Shown here: positions 1-6,843 of the stretch, in pieces | How the letters are laid out: each line of letters starts with the position of its first letter | Numbering within the stretch: the first letter of the stretch is position 1 | NCBI RefSeq assembly: GCF_001590795.1 | Contig: NZ_JXDL01000001.1 | Coordinates: 4,377,012 to 4,421,115 of the forward strand | Direction of reading: 5' to 3' | Length of the DNA: 44,104 bases | DNA from: Bradyrhizobium sp. AT1 | GTDB lineage: Bacteria; Pseudomonadota; Alphaproteobacteria; Rhizobiales; Xanthobacteraceae | Translations under genes and position numbers: made by a program | Notes under the pieces: model-generated | Databases searched by the model: none | The model's input: the letters and a program-made list of their open reading frames with translations, nothing else | What the model was told of the DNA's origin: nothing

Positions 1-20
1 TCCAGAGGAGGGTAGGGCCA

Positions 21-38
21 GTGCCTCAAGCGAGGCAC
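21..38. repeat. small inverted repeat upstream of the hybrid kinase
   Basis: GTGCCTC, a 4-base loop AAGC, then GAGGCAC gives a perfect 7-bp dyad about 84 bases before the kinase start codon. No T-run follows on either strand, so it does not look like an intrinsic terminator; it could be an operator or chance. The first 121 bases otherwise hold only the kinase leader, with the ribosome site noted in the kinase entry. Confidence 0.3.
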
Positions 39-121
39 CTTAACGACATCCTCGGTTCCCGCCCTCACCCGGCATTTCGCTGTCGCCTCGCCCTGTCCAA
101 CGCGCTAGATTTGCAGGGAAA

Positions 122-3100
122 ATGAGCACGGGCGCGGCCAGCGCCCCGGGAGAAGCGCACCTCGCCATGCTGCACGATTGGGGCGTGATCGCCGCCGCCT
201 TCGGCTATATCGGCTTCCTGTTCCTGGTGGCGAGCCACGGCGACCGCCGCTCGCCGGCCGGGCGCGGCCGCGCCTCCGGGTGGATCTATCCGCTGTCGCT
301 GGCGATCTACTGCACCTCCTGGACCTTCTTCGGCTCGGTCGGTTTTGCCACGCGCACCTCGACCGACTTCCTCGCTATCTATGTCGGCCCGATCCTGATG
401 ATCGGGCTCGGGGCCGGCGTGCTGCGCCGCGTGATCCAGCTCGCCAAGGCTCACAACATCACTTCGATCGCCGATTTCATCGGGGCGCGCTACGGCAAGA
501 GCCAGGCGGTGGCGGCCACGGTCGCGCTGATCGCGATCATCGGCTCGGTGCCCTACATCGCGCTCCAGCTCAAGGCGGTTGCCTCCTCGCTCGAAACCAT
601 CCTGAGCGAGGACCAGGCCTTCTCCCACATCCCGATCCTCGGCGACATGGCGCTGATGGTGACGCTGGCGATGGCGGCCTTCGCGGTGCTGTTCGGCACG
701 CGGCAGACCGACGCCACCGAGCACCAGCACGGCCTGATGCTGGCGGTCGCGACCGAATCCATCATCAAGCTGGTCGCCTTCCTCACCGCCGGCATCTTCG
801 TCACCTTCTGGATGTTCTCGCCGCACGAGCTGATCGAGCGCGCGATGAAGACGCCGGAGGCGGTGCGCGCCATCAACTATTCGCCGTCGATCGGCAACTT
901 CCTGACCATGACGCTGCTGTCGCTCTGCGCGATCATGCTGCTGCCGCGCCAGTTCCACGTCAGCGTGGTCGAGAACTCCTCGGATGCCGAGGTCGGCCGC
1001 GCACGCTGGCTGTTTCCGCTGTACCTCGTCGCCATCAATCTGTTCGTGATCCCGATCGCGATCGCCGGCCTCGTCACCTTCCCGTTCGGCGCGGCCGACC
1101 CCGACATGTATGTGCTGGCGCTGCCGATGGAGGGCGGCGCGGATCTGCTCAGCGTCGCCGTCTTCGTCGGCGGCCTGTCGGCGGCGACCGCGATGGTGAT
1201 CGTCGAATGCGTCGCGCTCTCCATCATGGTCTCGAACGACCTCGTGGTGCCCCTGGTGCTGCAACGACGGCCGGAGGGCCGCACCGGCGGGGCCGATTTC
1301 AGCGACTTCCTGCTGCGCTCGCGGCGGCTCGCGATCTTCGCCATCATGGTGATGGCCTATTTCTATTACCGCGCGCTCGGCAACACCCAGCTCGCGGCGA
1401 TCGGCCTGCTCTCCTTTGCCGCCATCGCCCAGCTCGCGCCGAGCTTCTTCGGCGGCCTGCTCTGGCGGCGCGCCACCGCGCGCGGCGCCATCGGGGGCAT
1501 GCTGGTCGGCTTCGCGGTGTGGCTCTACACGCTGTTCATGCCGAGCTTCATGGATTCCTCGACATCGGGCATCCTGCTGCTTCAGCACGGCCCGTTCGGC
1601 ATCGAGGCCCTGCGGCCGCAGGCGCTGTTCGGCGCCGACCTGCCGCCCTTGATGCACGGCGTGATCTGGTCGCTGTCGCTCAACATCCTGACCTACGTGC
1701 TGCTGTCGCTGGCGCGAAGGCCCTCGTCCATCGAGCTGCTGCAGGCCGATCTGTTCGTGCCCAACACGCTCGCGCCGATCTCGCCGGGTTTCCGCCGCTG
1801 GCGCACCACCGTCACCGTGCAGGACATCCAGACCACGGTCGCGCAATATCTCGGCCCCGACCGCGCACGGCATTCCTTCGAGGCCTTCTCGGCGCGGCGC
1901 AATGTCCGCCTGGAGCCCGGCGCCCCCGCTGATTTCGAGCTGTTGCAGCACGCCGAGCACCTGATCGCCTCCTCGATCGGAGCGGCCTCCTCCCGCCTCG
2001 TGATGTCGCTGCTGCTGCGCAAGCGGACGGTGTCGGCAAAAGCCGCGCTAAAACTGCTCGACGATTCGCACGCGGCGCTGCATTTCAACCGCGAGATCCT
2101 GCAGACCGCGCTCAACCACGTACGCCAGGGCATCGCCGTGTTCGACGCCGATTTGCAGCTGATCTGCTCCAACCGGCAGTTCGGCGATCTCCTCAACGTG
2201 CCCCCGCACATCGTCCAGTTCGGCACGCCCCTGCGCGAGATCCTGGAATTCATGGGTGTGAGCGATCCGGACCATCAGGCCGACCGTGAGGCAATGATCG
2301 AGCGGCGGCTCATCGCCTACACCACCGACAGCGAACCGTATCTCGAACGCCTGCCGGAACGCCACATGGTGATCGAGGTGCTCACCAACCGCATGCCCGG
2401 CGGCGGCTTCGTCATCACCTTCACCGACGTCACGCCGACATTCGAAGCGGCGGAAGCGCTGGAGCGCGCCAACGCGACGCTGGAAAAGCGCGTGCGCGAC
2501 CGCACCGAGGAACTGACGCGGCTGAACTCCGAGCTGGCGCTGGCCAAGAGCACGGCGGAAGACGCCAGCATCTCCAAGACGCGCTTCCTCGCCGCCGCCA
2601 GCCACGACATCCTCCAGCCGCTGAACGCGGCGCGGCTCTATGTCACGAGCCTGGTCGAGCGCCAGCACAGCGGCGAGGAGACGCGGCTGGTCGAGAACAT
2701 CGACGAATCGCTGCAGGCGATCGAAGAGATCCTCGGCGCGCTGCTCGACATCTCCAGGCTGGACGCAGGCGCGATGACGACCTCGATCTCGAGCTTCAAG
2801 ATGGCGGACCTGATGCGCTCGCTGGAGATCGAGTTCGCGCCGATCGCGCGCGCCAAGAACCTGGAGCTGACCTTCGTGCCCTGCTCGCTGCCGGTCGAAT
2901 CGGATCGGCTGCTGCTGCGCCGCCTGCTGCAAAACCTGATCTCGAACGCGATCAAATACACCCCGCGCGGCCGCGTGCTGGTCGGTTGTCGCCGGCAGGG
3001 CCCGTCGCTCAAGATCTGTGTCTACGACACCGGCGTCGGCATCCCCCAGGTCAAGCGCGGCGAGATCTTCAAGGAATTCCATCGCCTCGAGCAGGGCGCG

Positions 3101-3676
3101 CGGATCGCGCGCGGGCTGGGGCTCGGCCTGTCGATCGTCGAACGGCTGGCGCGGGTGCTCAAGCACGGCATCGCCATCGACGGCAACAAGAGCGGCGGCT
3201 CGGTATTCTCGGTGACGGTGCCGACGGCGAAGGCGATCACCCATACCGCCGCCGTGACCAGTGCGACGCCGCTGGCGCGCACGCCGATCTCGGGCGCCTT
3301 GATCGTCTGCATCGAGAACGACGCGGCGATCCTCGACGGCATGCGCACGCTGCTGAAGGCTTGGGATGCCGAGGTGATCGCGGTCGCCGACCCCGAAGGC
3401 GCGATCGCCGCGATCGAGAGCGCCGGACGACGCGTCACCGGCCTCCTGGTCGACTATCATCTCGACCGCGGCAACGGCATCGCCGCGATCCGCGAGATCC
3501 GCCGCCGTTTCGGCGACGGCATTCCCGCGATCCTGATCACCGCCGACCGCAGCCCCGCCGTGCAGGTCGCCGCGCGGGACGAAAACGTCGCGGTGCTCAA
3601 CAAGCCGGTCAAGCCGGCCTCGCTCCGCGCGCTGCTCGGGCAATGGCGGACGCAGCAGATGGTCGCGGCGGAATAG
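122..3676 (+). CDS. hybrid sensor histidine kinase with sodium:solute symporter-like sensor, PAS, kinase and receiver domains
   Basis: A membrane sensor kinase of 1184 residues. The first ~540 residues are a string of hydrophobic helices resembling the sodium:solute symporter (PutP/SSF) fold. A PAS-like segment lies around residues 655-770, followed by a short coiled coil. The HisKA helix has the phospho-accepting His828 in ASHDILQPLNAARLY; the HATPase_c part shows NLISNAIKYTPRG, DTGVGIP and GLGLGLSIV. A C-terminal receiver carries the likely phospho-acceptor Asp1111 in LLVDYHLD. The layout matches the NahK/ErcS'-like hybrid kinases; by family knowledge these pass phosphate to separate HPt or response regulator partners, and the ligand is unknown. 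The ATG at 122 is preceded by GCAGGGAAA, a usable ribosome site; a later ATG at 167 has none. It ends 8 bases from the convergent SDR gene. No partner is adjacent; the NarL-type regulator at 9691-10362 is one candidate by proximity only. Confidence 0.93.
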   Translation: MSTGAASAPGEAHLAMLHDWGVIAAAFGYIGFLFLVASHGDRRSPAGRGRASGWIYPLSLAIYCTSWTFFGSVGFATRTSTDFLAIYVGPILMIGLGAGVLRRVIQLAKAHNITSIADFIGARYGKSQAVAATVALIAIIGSVPYIALQLKAVASSLETILSEDQAFSHIPILGDMALMVTLAMAAFAVLFGTRQTDATEHQHGLMLAVATESIIKLVAFLTAGIFVTFWMFSPHELIERAMKTPEAVRAINYSPSIGNFLTMTLLSLCAIMLLPRQFHVSVVENSSDAEVGRARWLFPLYLVAINLFVIPIAIAGLVTFPFGAADPDMYVLALPMEGGADLLSVAVFVGGLSAATAMVIVECVALSIMVSNDLVVPLVLQRRPEGRTGGADFSDFLLRSRRLAIFAIMVMAYFYYRALGNTQLAAIGLLSFAAIAQLAPSFFGGLLWRRATARGAIGGMLVGFAVWLYTLFMPSFMDSSTSGILLLQHGPFGIEALRPQALFGADLPPLMHGVIWSLSLNILTYVLLSLARRPSSIELLQADLFVPNTLAPISPGFRRWRTTVTVQDIQTTVAQYLGPDRARHSFEAFSARRNVRLEPGAPADFELLQHAEHLIASSIGAASSRLVMSLLLRKRTVSAKAALKLLDDSHAALHFNREILQTALNHVRQGIAVFDADLQLICSNRQFGDLLNVPPHIVQFGTPLREILEFMGVSDPDHQADREAMIERRLIAYTTDSEPYLERLPERHMVIEVLTNRMPGGGFVITFTDVTPTFEAAEALERANATLEKRVRDRTEELTRLNSELALAKSTAEDASISKTRFLAAASHDILQPLNAARLYVTSLVERQHSGEETRLVENIDESLQAIEEILGALLDISRLDAGAMTTSISSFKMADLMRSLEIEFAPIARAKNLELTFVPCSLPVESDRLLLRRLLQNLISNAIKYTPRGRVLVGCRRQGPSLKICVYDTGVGIPQVKRGEIFKEFHRLEQGARIARGLGLGLSIVERLARVLKHGIAIDGNKSGGSVFSVTVPTAKAITHTAAVTSATPLARTPISGALIVCIENDAAILDGMRTLLKAWDAEVIAVADPEGAIAAIESAGRRVTGLLVDYHLDRGNGIAAIREIRRRFGDGIPAILITADRSPAVQVAARDENVAVLNKPVKPASLRALLGQWRTQQMVAAE

Positions 3677-3683
3677 GACGCCG

Positions 3684-4505
3684 TCAGTAGTCGGTCGATA
3701 CGCTGAGCGCGCGCCATTTCTCCAGCTCGTCGAGACGCTGCCGGTCCGTCGCGGCGATAGCGTTGACGGCATCGCTGCCGAGCCCGATGCGCAGGGGCGG
3801 GTGATCCATGTTCGCGAGCTGCAATACCACGTCGGCCGCCTTGGCGGGATCACCGGGCTGACGGCCATCGTAGTCGCGCTGCATCCTGACGGCGGCACCG
3901 ACCACCGCGTCGTACTCCGGACGTCCTTCGTCGGTCTCGTGCGAGGTCTGGGCAAAGCCGGTCCGGAAGCCGCCGGGCTCGACGATGGTCACATGCACGC
4001 CGATCAGCGCCATCTCGCGCGCCAGCGATTCCGAAAAGCCTTCGATACCCCATTTCGCCGCCGAATAGGGCGCGCGGGCCGGCGCGCCGATGCGGCCGCC
4101 GACCGACGAGACCTGTATGATGTGCCCACGGCGCTGCTTGCGCAGCACCGGGATCGCCGCCTTGGTGACGATGATGGTGCCGATCAGATTGGCCTCGATC
4201 TGCTGCCGGAACGAGGCGAGGCTGGTATCCTCGACCGAGCCGAGATCGCCATAGCCGGCATTGTTCACGACGACGTCGAGACCGCCGTAGGCTTCCACCG
4301 CGAGGTCGATCGCCGCTTGCGCTGCCGCTTCGTCGGTCACATCAAGCGTTGCCAGCCGCAGTCTTTCCCCGAAACGTTCGCACAGCGGTTCGAGCGGGTC
4401 GAGCTTGCGAGCCGTGGCCACCACCCGGTCGCCCGCAACGAGTGCGGCTTCCGTGATGGCGCGCCCCAACCCGCGCGAACTGCCGCTGATGAACCAGGTC
4501 TTCAT
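3684..4505 (-). CDS. short-chain dehydrogenase/reductase (SDR family)
   Basis: A 273-residue classical SDR, expected to be a cytoplasmic NAD(P)(H)-dependent oxidoreductase; the substrate cannot be read from sequence. The Rossmann glycine motif GSSRGLG is at residues 8-14, the structural NNAG motif at 81-84, the catalytic Ser at 133/134, and YxxxK as Tyr147 and Lys151. Arg11 after the glycine turn and the ATARK segment at 30-34 are compatible with NADP(H) preference (inference). The ATG has GGAG 7-8 bases upstream. It is the last gene of a leftward group: Ohr, alpha/beta hydrolase, P460-like protein, SDR, with an 18-base gap to the P460 gene, so co-transcription is likely. It is convergent with the hybrid kinase gene. 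Length is normal for the family. Confidence 0.92.
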   Translation of the reverse strand: MKTWFISGSSRGLGRAITEAALVAGDRVVATARKLDPLEPLCERFGERLRLATLDVTDEAAAQAAIDLAVEAYGGLDVVVNNAGYGDLGSVEDTSLASFRQQIEANLIGTIIVTKAAIPVLRKQRRGHIIQVSSVGGRIGAPARAPYSAAKWGIEGFSESLAREMALIGVHVTIVEPGGFRTGFAQTSHETDEGRPEYDAVVGAAVRMQRDYDGRQPGDPAKAADVVLQLANMDHPPLRIGLGSDAVNAIAATDRQRLDELEKWRALSVSTDY

Positions 4506-4523
4506 GCCAGTCTCCGAAAGGAC

Positions 4524-5087
4524 TTAAGGCGCGAGCCGCGTGAACACGTAATCGTGGCTCTTGGCACGGGCTTCGTGACAGCCCCAGCAGGTGCGGTGCT
4601 GGGCCTCGTCAACCGGCTTGCCGTTGATGAAGCGGCCAAAGCCCCAGCCTCCAGTGGAGGCATATTTCTTGGAATCCTTGACCATCACCTGCACCGTCGT
4701 AGCAGCACCGGGGATCGTCGCGGATGCAAATTCAGGTGATTGCTTCCGCTTCCAAGCGCGCTTGACCAACACGGTCCCGTCGGGGAACGGAAGCTTGCCG
4801 GCCTGGTAGGCATCGATGGCAGTCTGGTTGCCGACGACCGCGCGCAGTTCGTCGAGCGGCGCAGCCTCCTCCGCCGGCGCGATCAGTTCCCACTGCTTGT
4901 AGCCGGCGGGGATCGTGACGCCGAAGATCGGCGAGGCGTGGGCGGCCGTGCTTTCAGCCGGCGTCTGCGCCGAGACGATCGTGGCGAGATACGGCACGCA
5001 GGTCAGCAGAATGACGACGAGAACCACGGCAAGAACGATCATTGTGGAGAATGCGAAGGTTTTCTTTTCGGGCTCGGGCGGGGTCAT
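4524..5087 (-). CDS. cytochrome P460-like c-type haem protein, membrane-anchored
   Basis: A 187-residue protein with one N-terminal hydrophobic segment (about residues 12-40) that would anchor or export it, followed by a periplasmic domain. A single haem c attachment motif CWGCH lies near the C-terminus (Cys167, Cys170, His171). Upstream elements such as FPDGTVLVKRAWKRK and GWGFGRF resemble the cytochrome P460 family, whose known members bind haem with an extra lysine cross-link and oxidise hydroxylamine or related nitrogen compounds. The actual substrate here is unknown. It lies in the leftward group with Ohr, a hydrolase and an SDR, which suggests a role in oxidative or nitrosative stress (inference). 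The start ATG is preceded by GAGAG. The family call is from motif pattern only. Confidence 0.85.
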   Translation of the reverse strand: MTPPEPEKKTFAFSTMIVLAVVLVVILLTCVPYLATIVSAQTPAESTAAHASPIFGVTIPAGYKQWELIAPAEEAAPLDELRAVVGNQTAIDAYQAGKLPFPDGTVLVKRAWKRKQSPEFASATIPGAATTVQVMVKDSKKYASTGGWGFGRFINGKPVDEAQHRTCWGCHEARAKSHDYVFTRLAP

Positions 5088-5118
5088 GATCTCTCAACAG
5101 GCTCGGAGCGACGGATAT

Positions 5119-5147
5119 CCTCCGGTCCAGCCGGGCTGGACCGGAGG
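5119..5147 (-). repeat. 12-bp stem-loop between the hydrolase and P460-like genes
   Basis: CCTCCGGTCCAG (5119-5130) and CTGGACCGGAGG (5136-5147) form a perfect 12-bp stem with a 5-base loop. It lies 13 bases after the stop of the hydrolase gene on the minus strand. No T-run follows on that strand, so it is more likely an mRNA-processing or stability element, or a rho-assisted attenuator, than a classical terminator. Confidence 0.55.
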
Positions 5148-5159
5148 CGGACAACATTC

Positions 5160-6191
5160 TCAGGCGCCGCCGTCGGCGTCGATGACAGCCTTGGCAAAGG
5201 CTTGCGGCGCTTCCTGCGGCAGATTGTGACCGATACCGCCGGTGATCAGGCGAAACTCGTAGCGGCCTGAAAACTTCTTGGCATAGGCACTCGGCTCGGG
5301 GTGAGGTGCGCCATTGGCATCGCCTTCCATCGTGATCGTGGGAACGCTGATCACCGGGCCGGCCGCCAGCTTCTTCTCGATATCCTCGTATTTCGCCTCA
5401 CCCTGGGCGAGCCCGAGCCGCCAGCGGTAATTGTGGATCGTGATCGCGACATGATCCCCGTTGTCGAGCGCCGCCGCGCTGCGGGCGAAAGTGGCGTCGT
5501 CGAACTTCCACTGCGGCGAGGCGAGCTTCCAGATCAGTTTTGCGAAATCGTGCGTATACTTCTCGTATCCGGCCCGGCCGCGCTCGGTCGCGAAATAAAA
5601 CTGATACCACCATTGCAATTCGGCCGATGGCGGCAGCGGCGCATTGCCGGCGGCCTGGCTCGAGATCAGATAGCCGCTGACCGACACCAGCGCGCGGCAG
5701 CGCTCCGGCCACAGCGCGGCGATGATGTCGGCGGTGCGCGCGCCCCAGTCGAAGCCGGCCACGACGGCCTTCTTGATGTCGAGCTTGTCCATCAGCGCGA
5801 TGATGTCGGCGGCCATGGCGGCGGGCTCGCCGTTGCGCGGCGTCTCGCTGGAGAGGAAATGCGTCGAGCCGTAGCCGCGCAAGTAAGGGCTGATGACGCG
5901 ATAGCCGGCCTTTGCCAGGATCGGCGCGACGTCGATGAAGGCGTGAATGTCGTAGGGCCAGCCGTGCAGCAGGATCGCCACGGGGCCGTTCGATGGCCCC
6001 GCCTCGGCATAGCCGACATTGAGGACGCCGGCATCGATCTGCTTGATCGTGCCGAAGGATGCGGTCGATCCGGATGATCGCGGCGCTTCCGTTTCGGCAC
6101 GCGCAAAGTCAATCACACCGAGACCGACGGCGACGGTTCCGGCGGCCACGCCAAAAAACTTGCGACGATGCTGGTCGATGTTTGGCTTCAT
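5160..6191 (-). CDS. Tat-exported alpha/beta hydrolase, epoxide-hydrolase-like
   Basis: A 343-residue alpha/beta hydrolase. The N-terminus carries a twin-arginine-like signal (RRKFFGVAAG, residues 9-18, then a hydrophobic stretch to an ARAETE cleavage region near 30-34), so export to the periplasm in folded form is expected. The fold markers are the oxyanion motif HGWP (76-79), the nucleophile elbow GFDWGA with Asp148, and a C-terminal GIGHN with catalytic His322. An Asp nucleophile, rather than Ser, places it with epoxide hydrolases and haloalkane dehalogenases; the paired acid is probably in the GDANGA segment. The substrate is unknown. The ATG has GAGG upstream. It sits between the ohr-like and P460-like genes on the same strand and is probably in the same operon. 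Confidence 0.88.
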   Translation of the reverse strand: MKPNIDQHRRKFFGVAAGTVAVGLGVIDFARAETEAPRSSGSTASFGTIKQIDAGVLNVGYAEAGPSNGPVAILLHGWPYDIHAFIDVAPILAKAGYRVISPYLRGYGSTHFLSSETPRNGEPAAMAADIIALMDKLDIKKAVVAGFDWGARTADIIAALWPERCRALVSVSGYLISSQAAGNAPLPPSAELQWWYQFYFATERGRAGYEKYTHDFAKLIWKLASPQWKFDDATFARSAAALDNGDHVAITIHNYRWRLGLAQGEAKYEDIEKKLAAGPVISVPTITMEGDANGAPHPEPSAYAKKFSGRYEFRLITGGIGHNLPQEAPQAFAKAVIDADGGA

Positions 6192-6226
6192 GGTCGTGTA
6201 CCTCGTGGTGTTTGGTGAACGTTGCG

Positions 6227-6649
6227 TCAGATCAGCGTGACCGTGACGTCGATGTTGCCGCGAACGGCCTTGGAATAGGGACAGGTCTGATGCGCATCAT
6301 CGACGATGCCGCGCGCGATCTCGGGGTCGAGGCCAGGCAGGCTGACATTGAGGCGTGCCCGAAGCGAATAGCCGCCGTCGTCGAGCACGAGATCAATCTC
6401 CGCGTCGATCGCGCTCTTCCTGGGCAGCTCGATCTTGCGCTTGCGCGCGGCGATCTCCATCGCGCCTTCGAAGCAGGCCGACCAGCCGGCGGCGAACAAT
6501 TGCTCGGGATTGGTGCCGGTGCCCGCAGCGCCGGGCGGCGACAGCTTGACGTCGAGGCGACCGTCGGAGCTGCGCGCGATGCCGTCGTGCCGCCCGCCGC
6601 TGGTGTGGGTCCTGGCCGTGTACAGTAACTTCCCCGCCTGCGTCATCAT
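6227..6649 (-). CDS. ohr: Ohr/OsmC-family organic hydroperoxide reductase
   Basis: A 140-residue protein of the Ohr subgroup of OsmC. These cytoplasmic enzymes reduce organic hydroperoxides with a pair of reactive cysteines recycled by lipoyl proteins. Cys59 lies in FAAGWSACFEGA and Cys123 in HQTCPYSKA, matching the conserved Ohr pair, and GTNPEQLFA precedes the first as usual. Two ATG codons lie in tandem at 6649 and 6646; GAGGAG upstream fits either, and the second gives a conventional MTQAGK start. It is the first gene of the leftward group Ohr-hydrolase-P460-SDR, 36 bases ahead of the hydrolase. Its promoter region is shared with the divergent STAND regulator and holds the inverted repeat at 6719-6746. 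No MarR-type OhrR gene is adjacent, so the STAND protein may be its regulator (inference). Confidence 0.94.
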   Translation of the reverse strand: MMTQAGKLLYTARTHTSGGRHDGIARSSDGRLDVKLSPPGAAGTGTNPEQLFAAGWSACFEGAMEIAARKRKIELPRKSAIDAEIDLVLDDGGYSLRARLNVSLPGLDPEIARGIVDDAHQTCPYSKAVRGNIDVTVTLI

Positions 6650-6708
6650 GGTCTCCTCGTCGTCACGCCACTGACTAGCAGCGGCTGCGACGGCACACCC
6701 GTTTGGAC

Positions 6709-6746
6709 TTGTGAGAAGTTGTGAGGTCTCGCCTGGCGCCTCACAA
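6709..6746. promoter_or_regulatory. candidate operator in the ohr/STAND-regulator divergent region
   Basis: TTGTGAGG (6719-6726) and CCTCACAA (6739-6746) form a perfect inverted repeat with 8-base arms and a 12-base gap. A further direct half-site TTGTGAG lies at 6709-6715. The array sits between two divergent genes, 70 bases from the ohr start and about 100 from the regulator ATG. The arrangement fits a dimeric winged-helix protein such as the neighbouring regulator controlling both directions. Binding is inferred, not shown. Confidence 0.55.
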
Positions 6747-6843
6747 AGGCCCGCATCCGCGGTCTGATGCCGATGCAGGAGCGGCCTTGCCGGATCGCGA
6801 TCATCTGGCTATCGGGTCCTTCCGAAGGGACCAAGATTTCGTC

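Noticed and set aside
65..1960. Long minus-strand reading frame of 631 codons opposite the hybrid kinase
   Set aside because: Composition is dominated by Arg, Asp, His, Gln and Glu repeats from GC-rich antisense reading; the plus strand has a clear kinase gene.
6721..6843. Extension of the STAND regulator to GTG 6721
   Set aside because: The added residues are not conserved-looking and the GTG falls within the operator-like repeat.
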